Assembly: GCA_035265665.1 (NCBI GenBank)
Contig: DATFOK010000102.1
Coordinates: forward strand, 16,390 to 80,389
Reading direction: 5' to 3'
Origin: DASUPK01 sp035265665
Lineage (GTDB): Bacteria; Actinomycetota; Thermoleophilia; Solirubrobacterales; 70-9
DNA: 64,000 nt
A program made the translations under genes and the position numbers. The notes below the pieces were generated by a model that did no database searches, was not told where the DNA came from, and saw nothing but the letters and a program-made list of their open reading frames with translations. Positions 1 through 7,677 of this stretch are shown piece by piece (position 1 is the stretch's first letter; each line of letters begins with the position of its first letter).

Positions 1-966
1 CTCCTGGAGCGGCTCGCGGAAGATCTGGGCGCACACGGCGAAGTCCAACTGCTCCTCCCGGCCCGCCGGGACGAGCAGCACCTCGTCCTCCGGCGCGAGC
101 AGTCCCCGCTCCAGCTCCTCCGGCTCCATCAGCAGGACGCCGTCGGTCGGCCGCGGGTTGCACTCGATCATCACCAGCCCGTCATCGGTCTCGATGAAGT
201 CGAGTGACATCTGCCCTTCCCACTCGAGATCGGAGCCGAGCCTCTCGACGGTCGGCAGCGTGTCGCTCGGGTCGACGGAGAGGAACTGGATGCCCGTGGA
301 GTGCTCCCACTGCCGCGGCGCCCGGTAGGACATGTGCGCGGCGAGCCTCCCCTCATGCAGGGTGGAGTAGGTGCAGTGCATCGGCCCGTCGACGAACTCT
401 TGGACCAGCCATGGATTCGCCTCGGTCGGGCGGCAGTCCTCCGGCTTCAGATGCCCGGCCAGCGGCCCGGTGTTGGTGAGCAACCCGACTCCCCCGCGGG
501 AGAAGGCCGCGCGGGCGAAGTACGCCGGGAACCGCTCGATCGCCTCCTTCAGCTCCTCCTGGCTGTGGGCGAGGACCGTGTGCGGCGTTCGGATCTCGAG
601 GCGATCGCAGAGCTCCTGGAAGGTCCCCTTGTCGTGCACCTGGGCGAGCGTCCGGAAGGGCGGGGCGTACAGTCTGGTCACCTGTGAGAGCCGCTCGTGC
701 TGGGCGGCCAGGTAGAAGACCTCCTCGAACATCGGCACGACCAGCTCGATCTCGTTCTCGGCCGCGATCCGCTCGACATCCGCCGCGAACTTCTCGGGAT
801 CCGCGGACGGCGAGGCCGTGACGAAATGGCCCGCGAGGTAGCGGGAGTGGCTGCCCGGCGAGGCCTCGTAGCTGTCGGAGGCGTAGACCTCGTGCCCGCG
901 CTCGCCCAGCTTGCGGATCGCATCCAGCGCGAACGGCATGCGCGAGCTGGTGATCAGCAGCCTCAT
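1..966 (-). CDS. ATP-grasp domain protein (partial, C-terminus off window)
   Basis: An open frame of 322 codons runs from an ATG at 966 down to the window edge without a stop, so the C-terminus is missing. The N-terminus (MRLLITSSRMPFALDAIRKL) is a Rossmann-like pre-ATP-grasp fold. It is followed by a carbamoyl-phosphate-synthase/biotin-carboxylase type ATP-grasp region, with DKGTFQELC near residue 125, the strand segment WLVQEFVDGP near 195, and the metal-binding segment MIECNPRPTDG near 265. ATP-grasp enzymes ligate a carboxylate to an amine or thiol through an acyl phosphate; the substrate here cannot be told. The downstream neighbour in the same strand order is a decayed hydrolase gene ending 27 nt upstream of this start. 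Family assignment is firm, function is open. Confidence 0.85.
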   Translation of the reverse strand, partial: MRLLITSSRMPFALDAIRKLGERGHEVYASDSYEASPGSHSRYLAGHFVTASPSADPEKFAADVERIAAENEIELVVPMFEEVFYLAAQHERLSQVTRLYAPPFRTLAQVHDKGTFQELCDRLEIRTPHTVLAHSQEELKEAIERFPAYFARAAFSRGGVGLLTNTGPLAGHLKPEDCRPTEANPWLVQEFVDGPMHCTYSTLHEGRLAAHMSYRAPRQWEHSTGIQFLSVDPSDTLPTVERLGSDLEWEGQMSLDFIETDDGLVMIECNPRPTDGVLLMEPEELERGLLAPEDEVLLVPAGREEQLDFAVCAQIFREPLQE

Positions 967-993
967 CGAGGCCGAACCCTAAGGCCCCGCGCG

Positions 994-2098
994 CTAGCGG
1001 CGGTGCTTGCGCTTGCGGGACTTCTTCCTTTTCTTCTTCTGCTTCACCGCGGCTTGCGGCGCCGTCACCGGCACACCAAGCGGCATCGTCACATGGATGC
1101 CATCGAAGGTGACCGCGCCGGCGGAGCGCTGCAGGTCGTACAGGAGGAGGACGCGGTGAGCTGGAGCGTGTAGCCGCCGCCGGCCGGTGCGCGGCCGGCA
1201 ACCATCTCGAGGTTGCGGGAGATGGAGTGCGTCTGGCCATCCAGGGTGAGTGGGATCGGCGTGGCGATGTTGCCCAGAACGGTGCCGTTGCGCGGGTTGA
1301 CGAATTGCGCATACACCCAGGTGTTCTGCGGCACTGCCCTGCCCCGGTAGGTGAGCTTGAGGCGGGGCGGACCGACCACGTTGCCGCCCGCGCCTGGCCC
1401 CGGAACGGGGACGTTGACCGCGTTCACGGCCTGTGTGGCGAAGATCAGCGCTCCGCTGCTCTGGCCCGGCAGGATCGGCAGCGTCCCGGATCCCGAGCCG
1501 CTCAGCTGGTCCGCGGAGCGAAGCGGATACGCGTCGCTCGAGCGAAGCTGCCCGTCGTCCGCGATCCATGCGAACTTCGGGCCGGTGTCGGCGTCGGTTC
1601 GCCCGCGCAGATAGCGGTCGAACCAGCGGACCTGGCGCTGGTCGAGGTAGGCCGAGCCGGGTCCATCGTCGGTCAGGCAGACGCCATGGCCTCCGCAGAA
1701 CCAGAGCATCTTTACTGGCACGTTCTGCGCCGACGTCCGAACCCCCCGCTTCTTGCGCTTCTTGCCCTTGGCCTTGCGCTTCTTGGCCTTCGACTTGATC
1801 ACGGCGGTCCGCCACGGGTCGTCGCCGATCCGCTCGCCGGGCACGCCGAAGAGCGAGGCGGGGCTGGGGCCCCGCCGGTCGCGCTGTCGCCGGGCAGGCT
1901 CCACCCTAGCCCCTCGAGGATCGTCGGCGCCGGGTGACCGGCATCGACGCCCTTACCGGGGAACCAGTGGGCGACGATCTTGGTGCCGTCGAAGGAGGTG
2001 ATCGTCACGTCCCGCGCGCTAGCCCCGGGCGTGAACGCGAGAGCGGCCGCAAGCACGGCGGCAAAGGGCAGCAGACCCCCAAGGCCACGCCTCCTCAT
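994..2098 (-). pseudogene. Decayed CocE/NonD-type (X-Pro dipeptidyl-peptidase-like) secreted hydrolase
   Basis: The protein is readable only by joining three frames. ATG at 2098 opens a signal peptide (MRRRGLGGLLPFAAVLAAAL...ASA) and the first strand of the fold (VTITSFDGTKIVAHWFP). Near 1865-1890 the frame changes and the sequence jumps to the late part of the fold (VKMLWFCGGHGVC, then AYLDQRQVRWFDRYLRG and the jelly-roll C-terminal domain). Near 1138-1150 a second shift moves to the frame ending LYDLQRSAGAVTF and a lysine/arginine tail, with stop at 994. The whole nucleophile region (GxSYGG in the intact relative at 46296-48590) is absent. A lysine-rich tract (KSKAKKRKAKGKKRKKRG) sits where catalytic sequence should be. 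I conclude internal deletion plus frameshifts, hence non-functional. A very low-quality assembly could mimic the shifts but not the deletion. Confidence 0.8.
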
Positions 2099-2153
2099 GG
2101 CGCGCGACCCTACCAGCGCGCCCCTGCGGGCGCGCTGGTTTGCCTCCGCCGAA

Positions 2154-2852
2154 TCAGCGGATAGGTGCGACCTCTTGGCTGGCCCGGGCCTTCCACGCGT
2201 ACGCGTCTCTGATCTGGTCCGGCGAGCGCGCCCCGGCCGGCAGGAGCCGCACGCGCACCGTGAGCAGGTCCGCTCCAAGCACCCGCACGTTGATGGCGTT
2301 GAGCGTCCGTAGCGGATGCCAGCGGATGATCCGGCGCTGGCGAGCGAGCGCGTCGTCATCGGGCAGGATCTCCGCGACGCCGGGCACCCATTGGTAGCGC
2401 CAGCCGACACGCAACCGGACCCGCACGTGCGGGTCGTGCTGGATGTTGCGCACGTAGGCCGCTCGGGTGCCGTGCTCGACGATGATCCAGAAGTACTCGC
2501 CCATCCTGCCGTTGCCGACGGGAGTACGGCGTGGCTTGCCCGACCGTCGTCCCCGGGTCTCGAGAATCGCCAGCCCGAGCGGATTGACGCCGAGCGCTAG
2601 AAACATCCGCATCAGCGGATTGACCGTGAAGCGCTGCAAACTACGCACGAGCAGAACCTTGACCCGGCGGCTGCGCGCGGTGAGCACGAGCAGGGCCAGG
2701 TACACGGAACTCTGCACAAGCGGTAGGGCGATGCCCGGCCAGGCATCGGGGTTGAGGGCGAAGATGCCCCACGTGAGGGCGAGGGCAGCTGCGGTCCCGA
2801 CCAGCAGACCGCGAGGTAAATTCAGGGTTCTAATACGAGTGTATGGGTTCAT
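2154..2852 (-). CDS. Deazaflavin (F420)-dependent nitroreductase family protein
   Basis: 232 residues from ATG 2852. An N-terminal membrane-prone stretch (GLLVGTAAALALTWGIFAL, then LVQSSVYLALLVLTA) precedes a DDN/PF04075-type split-barrel domain marked by ETRGRRSGKPRRTPV at about residue 100 and YVRNIQHDPHVRVRL at about 135. Members use reduced F420 to reduce quinones or nitro compounds at the membrane; F420 binding is known for the family and not shown here. The gene is divergent from a TetR regulator, with only 20 nt between the start codons and a long palindrome in that gap, so it is very probably the repressor's target. Start chosen because the palindrome would then cover the initiation region; an upstream in-frame start at 2888 would lie inside the regulator gene. 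Confidence 0.82.
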   Translation of the reverse strand: MNPYTRIRTLNLPRGLLVGTAAALALTWGIFALNPDAWPGIALPLVQSSVYLALLVLTARSRRVKVLLVRSLQRFTVNPLMRMFLALGVNPLGLAILETRGRRSGKPRRTPVGNGRMGEYFWIIVEHGTRAAYVRNIQHDPHVRVRLRVGWRYQWVPGVAEILPDDDALARQRRIIRWHPLRTLNAINVRVLGADLLTVRVRLLPAGARSPDQIRDAYAWKARASQEVAPIR

Positions 2853-2862
2853 ACGGTCGTAT
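2833..2862. promoter_or_regulatory. Probable TetR-family operator (30-bp palindrome)
   Basis: Two 13-nt arms (2833-2845 and 2850-2862) flank a 4-nt centre and match at 11 of 13 positions as inverted repeats. Sub-repeats GTATG/CATAC and CATAC/GTATG nest inside it. It covers the start codon of the reductase gene (2850-2852) and ends 11 nt before the regulator's ATG, the usual place for an operator that controls both divergent genes. Confidence 0.65.
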
Positions 2863-2872
2863 GATACGCAGG

Positions 2873-3484
2873 ATGAGCGAGTTGTCAATTCCGAATCCGA
2901 GGAAAGCTGCCCTGACCGAGGCGCTCCTTCGCATCGTGGCCGAGCGGGGGCTCGATCAGGTCAGTGTGCGGGAGGTCGCCTCCGCCGCCGACGTTTCGAT
3001 CGGGACCGTGCAGCACTACTTCCCGACCAAGGACGAGATGCTGGCGGCGGCATTCGCCGAGGTGGTGCGGCAGGTTCGCGCCCGGCTGGCCTCGGTCGAG
3101 CGCGGTGACGACATACGCCGCAATCTGTCGACAGTGCTGCGCGAGTTCCTTCCGCTCGACGCCCGACGATCAGAGGAGGCGCGGATCATGCTGGCTTTCG
3201 CGACGCGGGCGGCGACCTCCCCCGCGCTGGCCGAGGTCCAGCGCAGCGTTCTGGGGGAGATTCATGAGGCGCTCAGCGAGGCGCTTACCGGCGCTGCGTA
3301 CGGCCATGTCGACGCAGCAGATGTGAGAAGCGCCGCCCACATCGCCATCGCCGCCGCCGACGGCCTCGCCCTTCATGCCGTGAGTGCCCCCGGCTGGATG
3401 TCACGAGGCCAGTTGGCCGCTGCACTGGAGTTGCTCCTGGAGCGGCTTGTCCCCGAGAGGGCCGACCCGGTCGGTCAGTCCTGA
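2873..3484 (+). CDS. TetR/AcrR family transcriptional regulator
   Basis: 203 residues starting MSELSIPNPRKAALTEALL. The N-terminal helix-turn-helix is clear: VREVASAADVSIGTVQHYFPTKDEML at about residues 32-57, with the family's conserved YF-x-K/S-K-x-E/D. The C-terminal two thirds is all-helical, as in TetR ligand and dimer domains, with no recognisable ligand motif. Start 2873 is preferred over 2843 and 2861 because the upstream codons fall inside the palindromic operator; ribosome-binding complementarity is weak for all three. The divergent F420-type reductase is the likely regulated gene. Ligand unknown. Confidence 0.85.
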   Translation: MSELSIPNPRKAALTEALLRIVAERGLDQVSVREVASAADVSIGTVQHYFPTKDEMLAAAFAEVVRQVRARLASVERGDDIRRNLSTVLREFLPLDARRSEEARIMLAFATRAATSPALAEVQRSVLGEIHEALSEALTGAAYGHVDAADVRSAAHIAIAAADGLALHAVSAPGWMSRGQLAAALELLLERLVPERADPVGQS

Positions 3485-3509
3485 GATCTGAGCCATAATC
3501 GAATACCCA

Positions 3510-3582
3510 GGGCGGTTAGCTCAGTTGGGAGAGCGCTTCGTTTACACCGAAGAGGTCGCAGGTTCGATTCCTGCACCGCCCA
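3510..3582 (+). tRNA. tRNA-Val (anticodon UAC)
   Basis: A 73-nt cloverleaf. The acceptor GGGCGGT pairs with ACCGCCC, the D-arm reads AGCTCAGTTGGGAGAGC, the anticodon arm CTTCG/CGAAG has a TTTACAC loop (anticodon TAC at 3543-3545), and the T-arm contains GGTTCGATTCC. The discriminator base is A and CCA is not encoded. Confidence 0.96.
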
Positions 3583-3691
3583 CTCTTAATCCCTCCTTCT
3601 CATCCCAGAGGTTGGCGGGCGACGGTCCGGGTATACGTGCGGCGAGCAAGCCAGGTCAAGGAAGGCTGGGCGAAGGAAGGAGGGAACGCTC

Positions 3692-3829
3692 ATGTTGTGG
3701 TTGATTGCAGGCGTCGTCCTGCTCATCATCGCCATCGCGGGTGGTGCGATTGTGCACCCCGTCTTGTTCGCACTGGCGATCGTCGCTCTCGTGATCTTCT
3801 TCATGGGACGCGGCACCCGCACCGTCTGA
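3692..3829 (+). CDS. Small hydrophobic membrane protein (45 aa)
   Basis: ATG at 3692 is preceded by a strong ribosome-binding site (AAGGAGGG, about 8 nt upstream) and followed by 45 codons. The product is almost entirely hydrophobic: MLWLIAGVVLLIIAIAGGAI, a short HP turn, then a second membrane segment (VLFALAIVALVIFFM) and a basic tail (GRGTRTV). Two membrane passes are expected. Similar tiny hydrophobic proteins are widespread in actinobacteria without assigned function. It lies between tRNA-Val and the convergent ftsH-like gene, 10 nt from the latter's stop. No function is proposed. Confidence 0.7.
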   Translation: MLWLIAGVVLLIIAIAGGAIVHPVLFALAIVALVIFFMGRGTRTV

Positions 3830-3839
3830 GCGCGCAGCC

Positions 3840-5450
3840 TCAGTCCGAGGCGCCGGGCTCGTCGCTCTGGGTGTGCTGCGGCATCAACGCGCCGGTCGAG
3901 CCCCACCGGTCGCGGGCGATCAGCCGGCGCGCCTCGGACTGCTCGTCCTTGGGCAGCAGGGTCCGTCGGAGATCGTGCGCGTCGAAGATCTCGTCGAGGT
4001 CCTCGCGCGTGAGCGTCTCGCGCTCGAGCGCGTTGCTGGCCAGGTCGTCGAGGCAGCGGCGGTTGAGGTGCATCAGCTGCCGCGCGCGGGCATAGGCGAG
4101 GTGGGCCAGCTCCTGTGCGCTCTCGTCGACGTTCCCGCGGGTTCGATCCGAGAGCGCGTAGTCGCTGGTCGGCTGGGCCAAGGGAGCGCTGTCGGGCGGG
4201 CCGTGCGAGATGGTCATGCCGAACTCGGTGACCATCTGGACGCAGATCTTCTGGACGCGTGCCAGGTCGTCGGCGGCGCCGGAATAGGCCTCGTCGAAGA
4301 CCTCCTCCTCCGCCGCCCGGCCGCCGAGCAGGATCACGATCTCGTCCATCAGCTGCTTGCGCGAGCGCAGGTAGCGGTCCTCGCTGGATGAGTGTCCGAC
4401 GAAGCCCAGCGCGGGGCCGCGGGGGATGATGCTGAGGATCTCCGGCGGGTCCAGCCCACAGAGCCGCCGGCAGAGGGCGTGCCCGCCCTCGTGGTAGGCG
4501 ACGATCCTGCGCTCCTCGTCGGTCAGTCTGCGGTTCTGCTGCGAGCCGACGGACTGCCGGAGCAGCGCCTCGTCGAGGTCCTCGCGCGCGATCGCCATCC
4601 GTCCGGCCCGCCCGGCGATGATCGCCGCCTCGTTCAGGGCGTTTGCCAGCTGGGCGCCGGTCAGACCTGTCGTCTTGCGGGCGACGTCGGTCAGGTCGAC
4701 CTTGTCCGAGAGGGTTTTGTCCTTGGCGTGCGAGCGGAGGATCGCGTCACGCCCATCGCGGTCCGGCGGCGCGACCAGCACCTGGCGATCGAACCGGCCG
4801 GGACGCAGCAACGCCTTGTCGAGCTTGTCGATCTGGTTCGACGCCGCCAGCACGATCACGGTCCCGGGGTCACGCTCAAAGCCGTCGAGCTCGACCAGTA
4901 GCTGATTGAGCGCTTGCTCGCGCTCCGAGGTTCCGCCGTCACCTGCGCCCGAGCCGCGATGCCCGCCGACTGCATCGAGCTCGTCGATGAAGACGACCGC
5001 TCGTCCGGAGCGGCGGGCCTCCTTGAAGAGGCGGCGGATGCGCGCCGCGCCCCGTCCGACGAACATCTCGACGAAGCTCGACCCCGAGGCGGCGAAGAAG
5101 TCGACACCCGCGTGCGAGGCGACGGCGCGGGCCAGCATCGTCTTACCGGTCCCGGGCGGCCCGTAGAGCAGCACGCCCCGGGGCGCACGGGCGCCGAGCG
5201 CCTCGAAGCGCTTCGGGTCCTTGAGCCACTCGGCGACGTCCACCAGCTCCTCCTTGGCGGCGTCGACGCCCTGTACGTCCTCCCAGCGGACCGTGCCGGT
5301 GGAACTCGCCTTGACGGACTCCGGTCGGGTCGAGCCCATCGTCGTCCGCAGCAGGAAGACGAAGACCGCCAGGATCCCCGCCGAGAAGGCCACGCCGAAG
5401 ACCGGATACCACTCGAAGAAGAAGTCGGTGATGGATGCGGGCAGGGGCAT
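3840..5450 (-). CDS. ftsH: FtsH-family membrane AAA+ metalloprotease, short form
   Basis: 536 residues. One membrane segment (about residues 15-35) is followed directly by the AAA+ module: Walker A GPPGTGKT at 97-104, Walker B VVFIDELDA near 152-160, the pore-loop FVEMFVG at about 126-132, and the arginine-finger region LLRPGRFDR near 214. The M41 protease domain carries the zinc motif HEGGH at 320-324 and a downstream AADDL acidic ligand. FtsH hexamers extract and degrade membrane proteins and unstable regulators with ATP. Typical FtsH has about 610-650 residues, two membrane passes and an extracytoplasmic domain between them; here both the first pass and that domain are missing, so substrate selection probably differs and a canonical FtsH is likely encoded elsewhere. 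All catalytic residues are present. Confidence 0.92.
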   Translation of the reverse strand: MPLPASITDFFFEWYPVFGVAFSAGILAVFVFLLRTTMGSTRPESVKASSTGTVRWEDVQGVDAAKEELVDVAEWLKDPKRFEALGARAPRGVLLYGPPGTGKTMLARAVASHAGVDFFAASGSSFVEMFVGRGAARIRRLFKEARRSGRAVVFIDELDAVGGHRGSGAGDGGTSEREQALNQLLVELDGFERDPGTVIVLAASNQIDKLDKALLRPGRFDRQVLVAPPDRDGRDAILRSHAKDKTLSDKVDLTDVARKTTGLTGAQLANALNEAAIIAGRAGRMAIAREDLDEALLRQSVGSQQNRRLTDEERRIVAYHEGGHALCRRLCGLDPPEILSIIPRGPALGFVGHSSSEDRYLRSRKQLMDEIVILLGGRAAEEEVFDEAYSGAADDLARVQKICVQMVTEFGMTISHGPPDSAPLAQPTSDYALSDRTRGNVDESAQELAHLAYARARQLMHLNRRCLDDLASNALERETLTREDLDEIFDAHDLRRTLLPKDEQSEARRLIARDRWGSTGALMPQHTQSDEPGASD

Positions 5451-5477
5451 AGAGGGCGCCTGGGCTACTTATCGGCA

Positions 5478-5506
5478 GGTCCACTCGATGCCTGGACCCC
5501 TTTTTT
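5478..5506 (+). terminator. Intrinsic-terminator-like hairpin on the + strand
   Basis: GGTCCA (5478-5483) and TGGACC (5493-5498) form a perfect 6-bp stem with a 9-nt loop, followed by CC and six T (5501-5506). It reads rightward although both neighbouring genes are on the minus strand, so no annotated transcript obviously needs it. Confidence 0.45.
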
Positions 5507-5523
5507 GGTTCGCCTAGCCGAGC

Positions 5524-5898
5524 TTAGGCTTGCCCGTAGAGCATCACCTTGCTGGTGTCGTCCGGATCTGCCTTGATCTGGAACCTGCTGCCGGGCTGGT
5601 AGGCGTTGTACGCATCCTGGGTCAGGTACTGGTGCACCACGGTGTCGTAGCTCTGCCCGTTCTCGAGCTCGACGCTGACCCCGATGTCGTAGGCCTTGTT
5701 GACCGGATCCGACCCCTCGCCCGACTCGGTGATCGAGTTGATGGTGGCGACCCCTGGCAGCCCGTTCTGGTTCAGCTTCATCGCCAGGTTCGCGTACTCC
5801 ACGTCTCCGGCTGACGGGCTCATCTGACCGGCTCCCCCTTGCTGGGCGGCCTGCTGCGCCATCTCCTGTGCCTTCTTGATGTTGTCCATCAAGCCCAT
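5524..5898 (-). CDS. Conserved hypothetical protein (124 aa)
   Basis: ATG at 5898 follows a good ribosome-binding site (GGAGGGGAGAAGAA). The N-terminus (MGLMDNIKKAQEMAQQAAQQ) is an amphipathic helix rich in Ala and Gln. The rest alternates beta-type segments such as ATINSITESGEG, YDIGVSVELENGQSYDTVVHQ and FQIKADPDDTSKVMLYG, suggesting a small helix-plus-barrel protein. There is no signal peptide or membrane segment, so it is probably cytosolic. Comparable proteins with an MGLxDNIKKAQ start occur in actinobacteria, but I know no function. It is divergent from the cyclic-nucleotide-binding gene, with start codons about 94 nt apart. Confidence 0.75.
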   Translation of the reverse strand: MGLMDNIKKAQEMAQQAAQQGGAGQMSPSAGDVEYANLAMKLNQNGLPGVATINSITESGEGSDPVNKAYDIGVSVELENGQSYDTVVHQYLTQDAYNAYQPGSRFQIKADPDDTSKVMLYGQA

Positions 5899-5991
5899 TT
5901 CTTCTCCCCTCCTCGTGGTTTGGAGGCCCGACTCTATCCGGCGCCACGTCGGATAGGTTGCCGTGGACAATAAGCGGTGAAGGAGGAGGCG

Positions 5992-6384
5992 TTGGACGCA
6001 ACACAACTGAAGCGCATCCCACTGTTCGCGGATGCGTCCGATGAGGAGCTCGGGAAGGTGGCGGTCTTCGCGCAGTCGAAGGAGGTGTCCGAGGGAGAAG
6101 TCGTCGTCCAGGAGGGCGGCTTTTCGCGGGAGCTCCTCGCGATCGAGGAGGGAACGGCCGAGGTGACACGTGAGGGCCAGCGCATCGCCGACCTCGGGCC
6201 TGGTGACATCTTCGGCGAGGCGGGGATGCTCGATGACTCGATGCGCAGCGCCACAGTCACCGCCACCTCGAGGATGAGGCTGATCAGCCTCGGCCACTTC
6301 GAGGTGCAGCGGCTGAAGAAGGATGCTCCCGGCGTCTACCGGAGCATCGAGGAGCTGGTCGAGGCACGGAAGGCGCAGGGCTAG
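5992..6384 (+). CDS. Cyclic nucleotide-binding domain (cNMP) protein
   Basis: 130 residues starting at TTG 5992, chosen because AAGGAGGAGG lies immediately upstream; a GTG at 5977 is the in-frame alternative. The sequence is a single CRP-type effector domain: LKRIPLFADASDEEL opens the fold, VSEGEVVVQEGG is the first beta hairpin, and GDIFGEAGMLDDSMRSATV at about residues 76-94 corresponds to the phosphate-binding cassette (FGE and the R of RSATV). There is no DNA-binding domain, so this is a stand-alone sensor or partner protein rather than a CRP regulator. Its stop overlaps the convergent FAH-family gene by 4 nt. Ligand (cAMP, cGMP or none) is unknown. Confidence 0.85.
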   Translation: MDATQLKRIPLFADASDEELGKVAVFAQSKEVSEGEVVVQEGGFSRELLAIEEGTAEVTREGQRIADLGPGDIFGEAGMLDDSMRSATVTATSRMRLISLGHFEVQRLKKDAPGVYRSIEELVEARKAQG

Positions 6385-7223
6385 CCGATCGTCGTGCGCA
6401 GCTCGCCGAGGGTGCTCGAGCTGACCACGATCTTGTCGCCCCGCTCGAGCCAGACCCGAGGCTTTCGCAGGCTGCCCACGCCGGATGGCGTGCCAGTCGA
6501 GATGACGTCCCCGGGCTCGAGGGTCATCAACCGCGACAGCCGGGCAACGAGCTCGGCGACCGAGAAGATCAGGTCCGAGGTGGAGGCCTCCTGCCGGCGC
6601 TCCCCATTGAGCTCGAGCGTGAACGTGATCCCATCCGGCGGGCCCGCCTCGTCGGGAGTGACGAGCGCCGGGCCACAGGGCGCGGAGCCGTCGAAGACCT
6701 TGCCCGGCATCCACTGCGGCGTCGCGAACTGGAGGTCCCGGGCCGAGAGGTCGTTGAACAGCATGTAGCCGGCGACGGCGTCCAGGGCCTCCGCGGGATC
6801 CACCTCCTTGCATTGCCGCCCGACGACGAACGCGACCTCCGCCTCGTAATCGACCTTCTCGCTCGCTGCGGGCAGGGGGATGGTGGCTCCGGCGGGCGCG
6901 AGTGAGTTCCGGAACTTGGCGAAGAAGGTCGGCTGCGCGGGCGGCTCGGCGCCCTGCTCCTCCGCATGGGAGCGATAGTTGAGCCCGATGCAGATGATCT
7001 TGTCGGGGTCGGGCACGGGAGGGAGGAGCCGCATGCCGCTAGCGGGCTCGACGTCGTTCGCGAGCTTCGCGCGCTCCTCCAACGCGCCGAGGCGGCCCTC
7101 CTCGAGCAACCTGCGCACCTCCAGCGGCCGCTCCCCGAGGAGAGCGCCGGCGTCGAGGACGCCGTCGGCGATCTGCACCCCGGCGCAGATCCTCTGGTCG
7201 CCGCGATAGCTGACCAGTCTCAT
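6381..7223 (-). CDS. Fumarylacetoacetate hydrolase (FAH) family protein
   Basis: 280 residues. A short N-terminal domain (MRLVSYRGDQRICAGVQIAD) leads to the FAH catalytic fold: IICIGLNYRSHAEEQ at about 77-91 carries the catalytic His, VDYEAEVAFVVGR at about 124-136 provides metal-binding acidic residues, FNDLSARDLQ near 157-166 gives the third ligand, and the C-terminal GDVISTGTPSGVG closes the site. Family members hydrolyse or decarboxylate beta-diketone-like ring-cleavage products in aromatic catabolism; short two-domain members like this one include acylpyruvases and 2-hydroxyhepta-2,4-diene-1,7-dioate isomerases. The substrate cannot be deduced and no aromatic-pathway genes flank it. Confidence 0.88.
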   Translation of the reverse strand: MRLVSYRGDQRICAGVQIADGVLDAGALLGERPLEVRRLLEEGRLGALEERAKLANDVEPASGMRLLPPVPDPDKIICIGLNYRSHAEEQGAEPPAQPTFFAKFRNSLAPAGATIPLPAASEKVDYEAEVAFVVGRQCKEVDPAEALDAVAGYMLFNDLSARDLQFATPQWMPGKVFDGSAPCGPALVTPDEAGPPDGITFTLELNGERRQEASTSDLIFSVAELVARLSRLMTLEPGDVISTGTPSGVGSLRKPRVWLERGDKIVVSSSTLGELRTTIG

Positions 7224-7339
7224 CGCCGTCGCACCCTAGTCCAGTCCGGCGCCGCGGCCTCCGGCGGGCGCGTTCGCTAGGTTCCCGCGCCATCAAGAGG
7301 GGGGAATCCCCGGACCGGAATCGTCGAGGAGGCATTTGA

Positions 7340-7549
7340 ATGGCAGAAGGGACCGTGAAGTGGTTCAGCAGCGAAAAGGGGTTTGGGTTCATCACGCCGG
7401 ATGACGGCAGCAAGGACCTGTTCGTCCACTTCTCGAACATCTCCGGTGACGGCTACCGGTCGCTCAACGACGGCGCCCGGGTCAGCTTCGAGCCCGAGGA
7501 GGGCCCCCAGGGCCCTGTCGCGACCAACGTCACCGAGCTGAGCGGCTAG
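7340..7549 (+). CDS. Cold-shock protein (CspA family)
   Basis: 69 residues starting MAEGTVKWFSSEKGFGFITP, a full single cold-shock domain. The RNP1 motif (KGFGFITP) and RNP2 motif (LFVHFSNI) are intact. Csp proteins bind single-stranded RNA and act as RNA chaperones, often constitutively in actinobacteria. The ribosome-binding site GAGGAGG lies just upstream. The gene sits alone, divergent from the FAH gene and 38 nt before tRNA-Asp. Confidence 0.97.
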   Translation: MAEGTVKWFSSEKGFGFITPDDGSKDLFVHFSNISGDGYRSLNDGARVSFEPEEGPQGPVATNVTELSG

Positions 7550-7587
7550 CCTGCTTAGCTGCGGCGGACGCACCGCCGCGCGCCCTC

Positions 7588-7661
<74 letters not shown>

Positions 7662-7677
7662 TTAGCCGTTCACTCAG

